From contig JAKZHN010000033.1 in NCBI GenBank assembly GCA_037179335.1, forward strand, positions 310,001 to 374,000: a stretch of 64,000 nucleotides of DNA, in the 5' to 3' direction. Of the stretch, positions 9,536-21,800 are shown one piece after another. The DNA comes from Cyclaneusma minus (Eukaryota; Ascomycota; Leotiomycetes; Marthamycetales; Marthamycetaceae). A program made the position numbers and the translations under genes. Positions within the stretch are counted from its first letter, which is position 1. Every line of letters starts with the position of its first letter. The notes under the pieces were generated by a model. It was not told the DNA's origin and searched no databases. It worked only from the letters and a program-made list of their open reading frames with translations.

Positions 9536-10781
9536 ATGTTCGAGCCCGAGGACTCGAGCACAGAGCGAGAGGGATCACTAGAAATGATGCCCCTCGAACG
9601 GCCGCAGACATTACTACATCGCTCAGCAGACCATCGGAGCCACTTCGACATCGACGACCGTGAAGTTACCGCGCTGGAACGCGTCAGGACTCGTTACTCG
9701 CAAACGTCGGCCGCCCGTCGTCCAAGCATTTCGAGTTCATATCGACGGCCGAGACGTGGCTGGGCCTATTACATCCATCCTGTGAAGCAATTCTGGCACG
9801 CTGTCAAGCAGCTTTGGCGCCGTGAGGTCAATGTTGTTGTCGATCATGCCGCTTGTCGGGACCATTTGGGTATGCGGTGCGCTTTCCTTAGTACTCATGC
9901 ATCTGGAAAGGCTTTGGGATCTTCATTTTTCCGAAGAAGATGCGGGAGATTTTGTTCCGTGCTGCAAATTCAGCATTTCACATGTTATACTGCCTTTGCC
10001 CTCTCGTTCCGTACTGTTAGTGCTCGGATGGAACGTTCATCTATGTCCAACTCTCACAATTTACACTATCTACCGCCCCTTCTGCAACCCACCTCTGCAT
10101 TGCCAAACTGTTCTTGGCAACTCTCGGTGCAATCACAATGATGCAAAGGCTCCCAAGGTCCCAGGACATCAAGCAATATATCTGGGCACTTGGCGGACCG
10201 GACGACCGTCGGACGAGGAATGAGGTCGCCAAATACCGGGTATGATACAATCAGCGAGGGGGCCGAATCTAGGTTATCATTTATTCACACGTAGAGTACT
10301 CGTTCTAGCCTTTCTTTCAAACACCACCACCATCCCAACCAAAACTAACAACATTTCCCAGCCCTCGAACGAACATTCCTCGCCTACCTCCGCACCTCCC
10401 TAGCCATCTCCGTAATGGGCCTCACCATAGCCCAGCTCTTCCGCCTAAACCACTCCGGCTTCCACAACGCGACCTTCGGCTTCTACGTCCTGGGCAAGCC
10501 TTTGGCAGTCATCAGTCAGTTTGCAGCTTGTTTTGTGCTGTTTCTGGGAGCGTATAAGAGTTGGCGACATCAGCGTGCTGTTGTGCGTGGGAAGGCTATT
10601 ACTGGGGGGTTTGAGATGTGGGTTGTTGGCGCTGTTGTGTTTACTGTGAGTTTGAGGAATTTTCTTGAGATGACGGATATGATGTGGTTGATGTGTTTGG
10701 GCTAACATTGGTGCGGCGAAGTTGCTCTTTACGCTGTTTGTGCTCACGGTTGGTGTTGATATCAGCAAGGACGTTTCGTGA
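9536..10781 (+). CDS. DUF202 (YidH-like) small membrane protein
   Basis: Three exons (9536-9869, 10362-10645, 10722-10781; 225 aa) encode a protein with a basic, Ser/Arg-rich cytosolic N-terminus of about 100 residues. The DUF202/YidH domain follows: DHAACRDHL joins across the intron to ALERTFLAYLRTSLAISVMG, the family's signature ERTFLAWLRTSLA-like segment. Three membrane spans follow: AISVMGLTIAQLF, ISQFAACFVLFLGAY and the exon 2/3 join VVFTLLFTLFVLTVGVD. Fungal relatives include vacuolar transporter chaperone-like membrane modules and unnamed YidH proteins; the exact role is unknown. The first intron is 492 bp, far longer than other introns here, but its ends (GTATGC...TTTCCCAG) restore the motif exactly. 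Both joins keep frame. Confidence 0.82.
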
Positions 10782-12352
10782 GGCTGTTGGGGATTGGGGA
10801 CAGTCTAGCACTGCTCTTGATACTTGGGAAGAGAGGCATAGACGGACATTGTCCGCAGATGGTAATGATAATGAGGTACGGCTCCTCATTGCAAGGTTAG
10901 CATCATGGTGTTTTCAGGATTTGGGGGGTTCGCGGACTGCATACTACGGAGTTTAAAGGCGGCTCGAGGCTCGCAGGAGCACATATACCCCAGCTCGGCA
11001 TAGCAAAAGCATGATTCCGTTACAATCGATTTGTTTTCCTATGAACTAGCTTACTGTCCAGTCATATGTGAATGAAGCACCCAAGAAGACGAGTCCGGAT
11101 GACGGTGACCTAGGCCGGAGCAAACAACGCAACCTAACCTACCTACACAAGAAGCAGAAGTCCATTCCAAGTACGAGGACTGTGAAGCGGCGGTCTTGAG
11201 GACCGATTAGGGGACACATATGTACTCAATCAGTCCAGTCGGAGAAAGTAGAAAGTCTTGGTCTTCGGGACCCGGCTGCTACCTCTACGACATAAGTAAC
11301 CACAAAGGTGCATTCCATAGATAACCCATTGACATATCGATGCAAACTCAAGCCTCGAAAACATCGGACAACGAATTGAGTTTTCGGCACCAGGCATAAG
11401 GCGCCGTTGAAGTCCGGGCCATCCGCACAAGTCCTCGGAGATCTCAAAAAGTGGAAGCTTATCCAGCACAACTTTCACTCAGCTCTGCACATAGTAGTAA
11501 AGCCACACACACCTTGTCTCTACCCACGTCTCGTCCTCGTGTCTGTGTATCTTGAATCTACCTTGGTGTTATGCGCGGTCGTGCGTTCGCGCAGCGTTGT
11601 GTGTATAAGCCTAGCTCAGGGGGTTAGTGGGAGCCGTTATGGTGAAGCTTCGAGCTAGATGGGCTGTGGAAGTGGTTGAAAGTCTGAATAGAAACAAGCA
11701 AACAGTTGGATTTTGCTTATCGCGGAATCAGGTCCCCCTTCTGGATAATAGTGATATCAAATAGAAATCGCTGAGTGGACTGGAGCCATTTGGGTTTCGA
11801 GCGAAAGTGGCGTGGGAATGGTAGGGACAAAATGCTTGGAGGCTTCTTGCAGGATAGGAGAAAGTCGCCGGTGAGGTCTGGGCCTCTCGTGCTCGACGTG
11901 ACGACATTTGGCTCTAGGGGAGCTTACGCCACCAAAGCTCGGACTTCCAGACACCGAACTCGGCTGGCGCGGTCATCCCTCCCTCGGCACCAGTCAGTCA
12001 TCTTCATTCCGGGACATCGCATTATCACACAACGTCAGATGCTGAGAAGATCGATGGCACCATACTAGAAGTGCCCAGCTACCTTATTCCCGCGCCTCTC
12101 CTGACTTCTCTTCTTGACAGCAACTCGCACCGGCAGATGCGGTGACAAACACAGCAAGCAGAACACGGGCGAAGGCCTTCAGAGTTCAGCCGCCGAAGCG
12201 ATTCGCGCCTGAGACTTTTTTGTTCAAAATCTGAGTTCGGCGTACTAAACACCACTGCCCCCCTCGCGAGTCAACCGCATCTTCTTCTTCGCAGCACCAG
12301 TTCTTCAATTCTCCGACGAGAGACAGCAGGCCTTCGCCACCAAACCGAAACC
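10782..12352. other. Intergenic, no gene recognised
   Basis: About 1.6 kb with no convincing ORF. A TAGCTCAGGGGGTTAG box A-like segment at about 11611-11626 looks tRNA-like but lacks a proper T-arm. Pyrimidine-rich sequence just before 12353 is a plausible 5' leader of the zinc transporter gene. Confidence 0.4.
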
Positions 12353-14153
12353 ATGGCGTGGTCTAAGTCTACCCGCATCACTGTGATGCTGGCTATTGAT
12401 ATCGGCTTCTTCATTCTCGAATTGGCCGTCGGTCTGATTGTTGGTTCTTTGGCGCTTCTTGCTGACGCTTTCCACATGGTACTTGATTCTGCGCGAGATG
12501 ATGGAGCCTGAATACTGACATTGCACAGCTGAATGACATTATTTCTCTCCTTATCGGACTCTGGGCTGTCAAGGCCGCGCAGAAAACCGCTTCCGACAAA
12601 TACTCCTTCGGCGTAAGTCAAAGTGGCAACGCTCCACCGCGACTCTGCTAACAACCGCGCAGTACCTCCGCGCTGAAATCCTCGGAGCTTTCTTTAATGC
12701 TGTCTTCTTAATCGCCCTTTGCGTCTCAATCGTCCTCGAAGCTATCACCCGACTCATCGACCCTCCCAAGATCGAAAACCCGAAGCTCATCCTGGTTGTG
12801 GGATGTATGGGTTTGGCCTCGAATTTGGTGGGATTTTTCGTTCTGGGAGGACATGGACACTCACACGGCCCGGGCGATGGACACGATCATGGCCATTCTC
12901 ACGGAAACGAAGCACGCGCTGCTGAAGAGGGCCATGCCCATGGCCATACCCACGCTCATACCCATGGTCAGGATTCAGCGGCCGACGAGACTAATGGCCG
13001 TGTCGGCGATGTACTTCCGGAGGCTCTTGTATCGAACGCAACTAAGCCACCGCCAACCCCTGACCGCAAAATACAATTCACGAACCGCGATGAAGACGAG
13101 AGTACCATGTACGAGTCCGGTACAAGGGCGGGAAGCAGAGATGGAACTCCCAAGAAGCATCGCAGACGTAGCAGCGGACGGGCTCCCAGATTCACTTCGA
13201 TCGACGACCTCAGCATCCATCCCGCCAGATTCCGCGATGACATTATTGCTGCCAGTCGACCACAGCTGGATGGTATTGAAAGCGCTACCGAATCAGAAGA
13301 CGAATCCGCTGTTCCTGACGATGAGCATGATCACACAGAGACTAGCCCCCTGATTGGAAACAACGGACATTCGTACGGATCAAATGACCACTCACACGAC
13401 CACCACCATGGCCACAACAAGCGTCATTCTCGCGGCGATTCAGTCCACGCTTCTCACAACCACAACAAACCACGAAAGGAGGCAAAGAGCCACGGCCACA
13501 ACCACGATGATATGGGTATGCGCGCCATGGTACTCCACGTAATCGGTGACGCCCTCGGAAACGTCGGTGTCATCGCAGCCGCCCTCATCATCTGGCTCAC
13601 CCACTCTCCCGCACGCTTCTACGCCGACCCCTGCGTCTCCCTCTTCATCACACTCATCATCCTCCGCAGCACGATCCCCCTAACCTCCGCAACCGCCAAG
13701 ATCCTCCTCCAAGCCACACCCGACCATCTGGACGTGAAGGACATCAAAGAAGACATCCAAAACATCCCCTCCGTAGTATCCTGCCACCACGTCCACATCT
13801 GGCAACTTTCCGACTCTCAGGTCGTGTGCAGCATGCACATCGAAGTTTCCTTCCCTATCAGTTCTGAAGGCGGCCAGGAACGATACATGCAGCTGGCCAA
13901 GCGAGCACGGAAGTGTTTGCACGCTTATGGAATCCACAGCGCAACCATCCAGCCTGAGTTTTCTACTGATGGAAGCGTGCGATCGAGCAGTCCTAATGGC
14001 TTGAATGGTATGGATGGCATGAATGAGTCATGTTTGTTGGAGTGTGTGGATGATTGCCAGGGGAAGGGATGTTGCTCAACAAGCAAGCAGGTTGATGCAG
14101 GGGGTCATGATCACCATCACGGAGATGGACATGACCATGGACACTCCCACTAG
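12353..14153 (+). CDS. CDF zinc/cation transporter (Zrc1/Cot1-like)
   Basis: Moves Zn2+ (and possibly Co2+) out of the cytosol, usually into the vacuole, by proton exchange. Three exons (12353-12478, 12529-12612, 12663-14153) give 566 aa. The first half carries TM1-TM4: AIDIGFFILELAVGLIVGSL; TM2 with the metal-site HxxxD (His41, Asp45 in ADAFHMLND); then AEILGAFFNAVFLIALCVSI and LILVVGCMGLASNLVGFFV. A very long cytosolic loop (about 133-350) is His-rich in several clusters (HGHSHG, HAHGHTHAHTHG, HSHDHHHGHNKRH). TM5 follows with the second HxxxD (HVIGD), then TM6 and the cytosolic CTD (HHVHIWQLSDSQ). The C-terminus has a Cys cluster (ESCLLECVDDCQGKGCC) and a final His tail (GHDHHHGDGHDHGHSH). 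Both Zn-site HxxxD motifs are intact, so it should be active. Confidence 0.93.
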
Positions 14154-15030
14154 ATCGAATGATCAGAACTTTTCAGTCGTTGTTTTCCCGCATACGATCC
14201 TGCGTTAGGGATCCTATGGAAAACATTTGACATATTTCTTTGGCGTGTATTTCTCACTTGTACAACGTTCCAATACCTTGAGCGTGCTGCTCTTATGCGC
14301 TCTTTCAGCATTGTTTTGCTTGTTACCGGAGCTTTAGGGCGGCCTTTTGAGGGGCTAAATACCATGAATTGCATCTACCCGGGTGGAGGAAGGGGCGTTT
14401 TTTGAAAGGCGGTGGGTGGGTGGCTACTTGCTTTTCTGTGTTAGGATTGACACTACTAGAGAGCATTGTTTGACAGATTGCTCTCAGGAGATTGAGGAGC
14501 ATGCTGAAAGGCTAAAGCGAGATGGGTGGAAAATGGGAGGATGGGGCACATAGCTGAGGGTGTAATAGAATACGTGCTCTGTGATCTGATGGTGCGTATT
14601 TGTAAATATGAGGTGGTGACTAGGTGATTATCAAGACGAGTGCCCCCTGAGCGCGCTGAGAGGAACTGGGCAATGGAATCAACGTTGTTAGCAATGGGAA
14701 GAAAGAATACTGAAAATATCTAATTATATTCAGTTCTTATCTGCACGTACTATTTTTTCTGCATGTATCAGGAACTCTCGAGTTACTCATGTCTCAGGGA
14801 CTCGATGATGGTCCCAATTGACTTTCGGTACCTGAGGCATGACGCGTGCACCAATTTAGGTACGCGACAGCTCCAGCTGCTCCACGTCTCTCAAAAGTCC
14901 CAACTTTTTGGATCTCCAATCTCCATAAACGTCTTCCAGTGCATCCTGGGTCTTTGATTCGACATGTCGACATAGCGCCGAAATAATCGATTATTTCTGC
15001 GAAACCGACCCGACATCCAAACCTGGAACG
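14154..15030. other. Intergenic between zinc transporter and DHHC gene
   Basis: 3' region of the transporter and upstream region of the palmitoyltransferase. No ORF of note. An ATAATCGATTAT palindrome-like AT-rich segment lies at about 14983-14996, shortly before the next start. Confidence 0.4.
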
Positions 15031-16490
15031 ATGTCCTCCGCTCCCTCAATCCTCCCCCGCCTCGCCATCCCCTCGGCCTGCATCCTCCTAGCTTTCCTTC
15101 AATTTAGCTCGCAATACCTCTTCGCGCACCTCGATCTCGGCCCCGATGGACCCACGGGTTTGGGATTTGTGGAGACGGTGTTTGTGAATGTGCTGGGGGC
15201 GTGTATTTGGATTTGCTATGCGCGGACTTGCTTGGTTGATCCGGGGGATTATAGGCAAATTGGGGTTGAGGGGGTGGTGAAGGGGGTTGGGGAAGGAGAT
15301 CTGAAGGGAAAATTGGGGGGAGAGGAGATGGGTGGAGGGGAGACGGAAAGTGAGGATGGGGGAATGAGTGATAAAGAGAGAGATGGGGCTGGTGAGGGAA
15401 AGGGACTTCTGGATGTGCCAGGGGCGAGGTGGTGTAAGAAATGCGATGCTGTGAAGCCGGCGAGGGCGCATCATTGTAGGCAGTGTAAACGGTACTTACC
15501 CTTCTCCTCCTCCTTCTCCTTTTCTCACATCCAATGAGCTCTGAGAACAATGCTGACATCTCCCACCCCAAAAACAGATGCATCCCCAAAATGGACCACC
15601 ACTGCCCCTGGACCTCCAACTGCGTCTCCCACACCACCTTCCCCCACTTCCTCCGCTTCATCTCCTACGCCTGCTTCGGCCTCTCCTACCTCCTCCGCCT
15701 CCTCTACATCCGCCTCTCGTTCCTCTGGTCCATCCGCCACCTCCCCTCTTCCACCTCCTCCCCGCCCCTTACGCAAATAGCGCATCTATGCATCCTCACC
15801 TTCGCCACCTCCCTCACCCTCTTCACCCTCTCCATCCTCCTCGTCACATCGTTAAAATCGCTAGTCTGCAACACAACAATGATCGAATACTGGGAAATCG
15901 AACGACACGAAGCATTGCTGGATAGAGCAAGCAGGAATGGGGGATATGTGTATGCGCCTGGTGGAAGAAGGGTGTATGTTAGGAGACAAGAGTTTCCTTA
16001 TGATGTGGGGTGGTGGCGGAATTGTGTGCAGGGCATGGGAACGGGGAATTTGTTGTTGTGGTTTTGGCCATTTGCGAAAACGCCAAGTATGGAGGATGCA
16101 AGGGAGTGGGAGACCAATGGATTTCAGGAGGAAGGAGAGGGCTGGCCGCCGGTGGATCCGGAGAGGATGGGAGGGTGGAGGAAGAGGAATGAGGGGAGGA
16201 TGGGTGGAGGGGGGTTTACATTTGAGGGCGACTTTGAGGGGTTTAGGGAGAGGCAGGAGAAGGATTTGAGGAGGTGGAGGAGGGATGATGGAGGGGAAGA
16301 GGAGGAGGGGGATGAGGAGGAGGTGGAGATTGAGGAGGGACTTGATGGGGAGGCGGGGTGGACGAACTCGGATGGTGATCGTTTGAGAGACTACGGTGTT
16401 GATGAGGAGGTTGATGATGATGATATACCTCTAGGTGTGCTGTTGAGGAGGAGGAAAAATGCTGGGGCTGTGGTGGACAGAGATAATTGA
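15031..16490 (+). CDS. PFA4: DHHC palmitoyltransferase, Pfa4-like
   Basis: An ER protein S-acyltransferase; yeast Pfa4 palmitoylates chitin synthase Chs3. Two exons (15031-15491 and 15578-16490) give 457 aa. Two N-terminal membrane segments come first, with the DPG motif in CLVDPGDYRQ. A low-complexity Gly/Glu insert (about 85-130) separates it from the Cys-rich domain ARWCKKCDAVKPARAHHC. The intron join then gives CIPKMDHHCPWTSNC, with DHHC at 160-163. Two further TMs follow, then NTTMIEYWEIERHE, which aligns with the family's TTxE position (TTIEGWEIERHE in Aspergillus-type Pfa4), so the second Thr is Met here. RQEFPYDVGWW and a QGMG...WFWPF block identify the Pfa4 subgroup. The acidic tail is rich in Glu/Asp. 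Confidence 0.88.
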
Positions 16491-17169
16491 GTCTTGAATG
16501 AAAATGTGGAAGATGTTGGGAAAGCACGGCGCTGGCGGATATGTACTTCCTCATTGCATTGGGACGGAGTTGTCTAAACCTGGCTGGCTTGTATTTGTCA
16601 TGGATGGGAACTCACACACTGATACGGCTTCATTTTTGAGAAGTCAGAGTCAAATCCAAAAGCATGATTGGACTGTCACATGTCAGGAGACGAGGACACG
16701 AGGGCTTGGCATTTGGCACTGCCGTACTCTATTTCACGCAGGTATAAAAGGAGCCTCAGGGCCTGCCTTGATCCTGTACCCGCAGCTCCTCCTGTCATCC
16801 GCCCAAAGGGGTCGACGGATCACTCGGTACTTCCTAAAACTAATAGGGCAATCCCCTTGGACGGGCAGTCTGATATGAACTCACTCGAGACTGCTTTTCC
16901 CCTCAAAGTCCACCCTAAGCATTGCCGCAAGCATACCAGGCGGCGACTGTCGCATCTCACAGCTGCTGTTATACCATGAGATCTGCTGTCGTCCAACTTC
17001 TCCGCTGTCGAGTTGATCGTCTCTGAGAATGAAAGCATCCTCTGAGACGGGTTGACGGATCTGGCCACACGAAAGAAGGTGGGATCTCCTGAAAAAGGGA
17101 AAGGATCTTGAACCTGAGTATTCGTGCGCTGACTTCAAGCTGCGTCGCTTCAGTTAATTCCACTCCGGG
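16491..17169. other. Intergenic with a plus-strand TATA box
   Basis: GGTATAAAAGGAGCC at about 16742-16756 is a strong plus-strand TATA-like site at the edge of the repeat field. The next ATG (16875) opens only a 34-codon frame. No recognisable gene. Confidence 0.4.
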
Positions 17170-18840
17170 ACGTTATTAGACTTGCAGAATCAAATGCTGG
17201 GACGAAGACACCTTTTTATGCCCCGGAGAAGCAGCTCTTGTGACCTTGCGAGTTCCATATCTTCAGTTTGGAGTTGGGGCTGGGAAAGATACTGCACGCG
17301 AGTGGCGGCTGGTGTCTTTGCTGTCATTCGGCGAGCGCTACTGGTGTCGAAGTTATTGCCGACGAAAGCGTAACACATTTCTTCAAAAACGAAGTGTACT
17401 TGAAAATGAGATGGAGGAGAAAATCTCGTGAGAAAGAGCGAAGATTGGAGATTTGGATGTTCAGGTTTGAACTTCAGCTGAGTTTTCCTGTCCTTAAAAC
17501 CTTGACAGTTCAATGCTGGGATCAAGGCCCCTTTTATACTTCAAATAAGCAGCTCTTGTGACCCTATGAGTTCCAGGTCTTCAGCTTGGAGTTACGGCTG
17601 GGAAAGATGCTGCTGGCAGTTAGCATGGTTGCTCTCGTTGAATACTACTGCTATCGGAGTCATCGCCGACGAAACGTGGCCCTTTTCTGTCAAAACAAAG
17701 TGTACCTGAACATGAGAGGAAGGAGAAATTTCTGGGAGGAAAAGCGGAGATCTGAGCTTTGGATAGGTATTCCTGCATTGGGCAGTGTCTTCTTTGTCCA
17801 ACGTTTCAGTGACTCTGAGAGTTTAACGCTGGGTCCCTGGCCCCTTTTTATACTCCAAAGAAGCAGCTATCGTGATCTTGTGAGTTCCAAATCCTCTGCT
17901 TGGAGTTAAGGCTGGTACAGATGCTGCTGGTGGCTGATATGATTGCTGTTATTTAGCACTACTGGTGTCGATTGCCGAAGTTAACGCTCACGAAACGTGA
18001 CGCTTTCATGCCAAAACAAGGTGTACCTTAAGGTAAAGCGGAGTCGAAACTTCTGGGATGAAAAGCGGAAATCTAGAATCTTGGTGTTGAATGTTGATCT
18101 ATTCGATTTATCGATTCAATTGTGCTGTAAAACTTGGAGAGTTCAACACTGGGTCCGAGGTCTCTTTTTATACCTGGAAGAGCAGCTTTTTGAGCATTGA
18201 GAGTCATGGATATTCAAGTTCAACTTGAAGTTAGTCGGGGCTCTGCAAGCAGCAAAACTATCGCTTCCCACGTATCCTGCTGTCATTCAAACTCTGCTGC
18301 TGTCGAATCCATCTAGTATGAAAGCGGTGCTATTGTGTTGTGAAGGTGGGTGATCGATCTGAATTCAATACTTGAGAAGGAATAGCAAACTTTCCTAGGG
18401 ATAGAGGCTAGAGCGAGGGGAGACTGATTAGTTCTGGATCATTGAATGTGAGCTGAGCCTGGTAGCTTGAAGCTGCGGTCTTTCACCTTGGCATATCAAA
18501 CTTGGAGAATCCAACCGCAGGGTCTAGTGGCCCTTTTTATACCTAGTAAAGGAGTTTCAAATTTCTCATTCTGACGAGAGCTCTGCTGGCGGCCTGATTA
18601 CTCGCTGTCAATTGACCCTACTACTATCGAAAAGGGGGTCTAAGACAGTAAGACTACACCGCTTCAAAACAGCATCGTCAAGGTCTTCCTTCGTACCAGC
18701 GAAGCCTGGGCGCTTCGATGCTCGACATGACCTTGGTCTGGCGTCCTTGGTCCTGGTAGAAGAATCAACGCTTCACTCAGCTTGGGCATTCGAAGAATAG
18801 GAGCAGTGGTTCTTTTATACTTCAAAGGAGACCTGGCTCT
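17170..18840 (-). repeat. Tandem ~320-bp promoter-like repeats (six units)
   Basis: Six diverged direct repeats. The plus-strand anchor CTTTTTATAC (minus strand GTATAAAAAG, a TATA box) occurs at about 17212, 17531, 17844, 18164, 18533 and 18811, giving spacings of 319, 313, 320, 369 and 278. Conservation is centred on the TATA box. On the minus strand there is TCACAAGAGCTGCTTC about 10 bp upstream, then TATAAAAGGGGCC, then CCCAGCRTTGAACTCTC 10-15 bp downstream. Outside that core the units drift. Two adjacent units keep a similar reading frame (LFLPEISPSSHVQVHFV against LFLTRFSPPSHFQVHFV) but without a shared ATG, and other units have stops, so coding is not supported. Confidence 0.65.
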
Positions 18841-21800
18841 CCCCGATTCAGGGTCTTTTGGCTCGTGATGATGGGAACTGGCGACTGTGAATAAGGTGGC
18901 CGTTGGAGCGACAGCAGGTAGATAGGATTGGCAGCAGACGTCCTGTGTGAGAAGTCACTTTAAACTTGCCACAGATTAAGGCATTGATATATCCAAAGAC
19001 ACGGAGAAAGACCCGTGGAGGAGGAATCTCGAGTTCTAGTAATTTCGGAGAGACTAGTGTACGCTGGCCTTGAATACGATCAGGATAACATCTCGGTATG
19101 ATCCACTCTTCCTGTTACGTGGAATATACTTGTAGTTGCCAGTAATTTCACCAAACTCGGCGTCATTTGTAAGGCAGGCATATGAGTATACCAAGCATGT
19201 CACGTATGATTCTCGGGGGCGCTTGGGGATACGGAGCTAATGTTATTCGCAAATCGCAGAGCAGCTACAAATTGACCTCCTGGGACCGTGTCCTTTCCTT
19301 CTCCGATTCCAGCATCAGGAGTCCCTCTACATCAGGTCGACGCCCATTTTCCCTGCATCCGGAGAAAGCAGTGGAATTGGCTGAACCTGCGTTATCCCTT
19401 CTTCCGGACACAATCCTCACTATCGCTTCTCATTGTTGACAGAAACATTGAAAGAAATGATGATCCTTCAAGCGAGTGGCGGTGAGTCATTACTACGGTG
19501 GCAGTGGGGAGGAAGTGACAGTCAAATAGGAGGCATCTTGCTTCAAAAACGACTCCATCTGAGCATCAGAGAACATTCTTCTTTTGTCAAAAATTTGAAG
19601 AGCTTGTGTGCTAGAACCGAGGACTGAAGTTGGTATTTTGACCTGGCAGCAGTCTGGGTTCTTGTCATTCAGGATCAAGTTTGGACTTGGGAGATATTTT
19701 GGGTCGAGGGAATACCCTTTTATGCCTCGACTCCAGGAATTGGAAGTCGCTGGCTCACTGAGTCACTGTTTTCCAGGGAGGCAAGCCACGAGATCTGAGG
19801 TAGCTCTAGGTTGTAGCATGAGAGCCTGAGGATCAAGAATATGGCTTGAATATAAATTAGTTGCTTGGAGAGCCATTCGTCTTCCAAAGTTGATTGCAGG
19901 TGAACGAGTCGAAGAGGATCGATGCTTGTGACACTGATCTGTGGTTTTTAAACGTCTGATGTTTCCGAATCCACTCCCCCCTTTGCTCAATGATGTTGTC
20001 GACGAGACAAAGAGGATTGCGTAGACTTACATTCCTATAAGTTGGAATAATAAAAACGACAATAGCCATACTGAACAGCTGCAGAGGGTTGTGATGACAG
20101 CAAAAGGGGCAAGTGACAGTTGTCGAAGGTTTGCTTCATTCTTGACGTGAGCTGGACCGGTGAAGAGTTGCTTCTTGAGCTTAGAAGCCTCGAAATCGCA
20201 GGGGAGGTAGACAGAGATTCGGTTACAAGTGGGCGCAGCGTCAGCCAGGATATACCGACTAATGAAGTTTGGTTTTAGAAGTCTTGCTGCCTGGATAGAT
20301 ATTTATACCTCAACTCCTCAGTCGGTAGCGAGTTCACAATTCCACGTGACCTCGAGGTTTTCACGAAATGAGCGAGTTCAGCTGGTGGCTGAAATCCAGA
20401 AGCCTCGAGGCCTTGGCCTATAAATTGGACGAAAAGCCTGCTCCGTGAATTCTAAGAGCTCGAAGAATGACTACTTACGACATGAATATGTGGCTTGAAG
20501 TCACCTACACCAGTGGTGATAAATTATGGATTTTCAGCTTGAAAACTAAGACCAGTCAAAGCTCCAAAGTACCTAATCTACTTGCATCAGACGTCAATGA
20601 CCATGCAGTCACGATTCTGGACGGCAACTGAAAACTGCTCTCTGGATATCACTTGAAGCTCGGAGAGAAGAACAACAGCAGATAGCTTGATCGACAGTGA
20701 CTGTGCTGAATTTCGCAATTGCAAATTCATGACTGTCGATTTCGAGACGAAGTCGGAATGCACAACCATGCGGATGCCCCTGACATGCTAAGTTGCCTCG
20801 GATTTTCAAGCCGAGGGCTTGTGTCCAGTGGCGAGAGCTGGAACAAAAGTGCAGGTCTAAAGAGAAGGATGGATTCAGAAGCAGGCCTGATATTTATACT
20901 TGTCCTTGGGACATTCTGGACATCGGTCATGTGAGCGGCATATTCACTTCCAAAGCAAACAACGACAGATACTCACATCGAAAGTAATGGTTCGACTTGA
21001 CGGCAGGAGCTGCCACAAGTACAGACGGTAGTAGACTGTCCTGGAAAACTTGCGATCAAACACCCTGTGGCAGTTCAATGTTTGCCTTTTGTTGCAGCAC
21101 TTCCTTGTGCTGTGCATAGAGTTGCCGAAACGCTGTCGATGAGAAGGAGCGAGGTTCGCGGCGGGCAATGTAACCACTCTTTACTGACTTCACCACTGCC
21201 TCCGTAGACAGTCCCTTTATAATCTCTCAATATCAAGGAAAGCACGTGACGGTGTGCCTTTGTGACTCCTAAGTTTTTTGACCGTGTTTCTGCAGTTTTC
21301 ATTGTGGTCCACAAACCACGTGCTTTGTCTGCCAGTCCCCTTTCCAGCAACTTCCAGGCTTTGGGGTGTTCGTGAGGTATAAATATCGCGACTTGTACTG
21401 CTCTAACCCAGCAAGTTTCATAAAAATTGCTGGACCCACCCATGCAGTCGAAAGAGTTGCCCAAGATTCAGAAGTGAGAAGGCTGGCTTTGGGACTGAAC
21501 CATCAGCCTAGCAGCCTTGTAGGGTCATTGCTAGGGGAATGAAGCAGCCAAGTGGCCTGTGGATCTCAGCACGTCAAGCCCTTTGCATTGCAACAGTTGA
21601 TCTGGCAGATGACAGTGGCGCAGTTTCATGGTGGTAACTAGCCAACGCTTGCGAGTCCGAATCTACACAAGTCTGGGAGAGAAGTTACCTTGTGACGAAG
21701 CAGAGTTCCTAATTCCATCGATCGATTCGTGAACGGGGTGTCTCAGACTACAAAACATGAAGATTGCCTTCCTGCATGCTATTCCATACCTTTGACTCGA

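Noticed and set aside
11605..11655. tRNA gene suggested by TAGCTCAGGGGGTTAG
   Set aside because: Only a box A-like segment is present. The following GCTTCGAGCT is too short and too close to be a T-arm, and no cloverleaf can be drawn.
17190..17801. Tandem small protein genes in the 320-bp repeats
   Set aside because: Two neighbouring units keep similar frames, but neither begins with an ATG near the shared part and the third unit has stops; conservation is highest at the TATA core instead.
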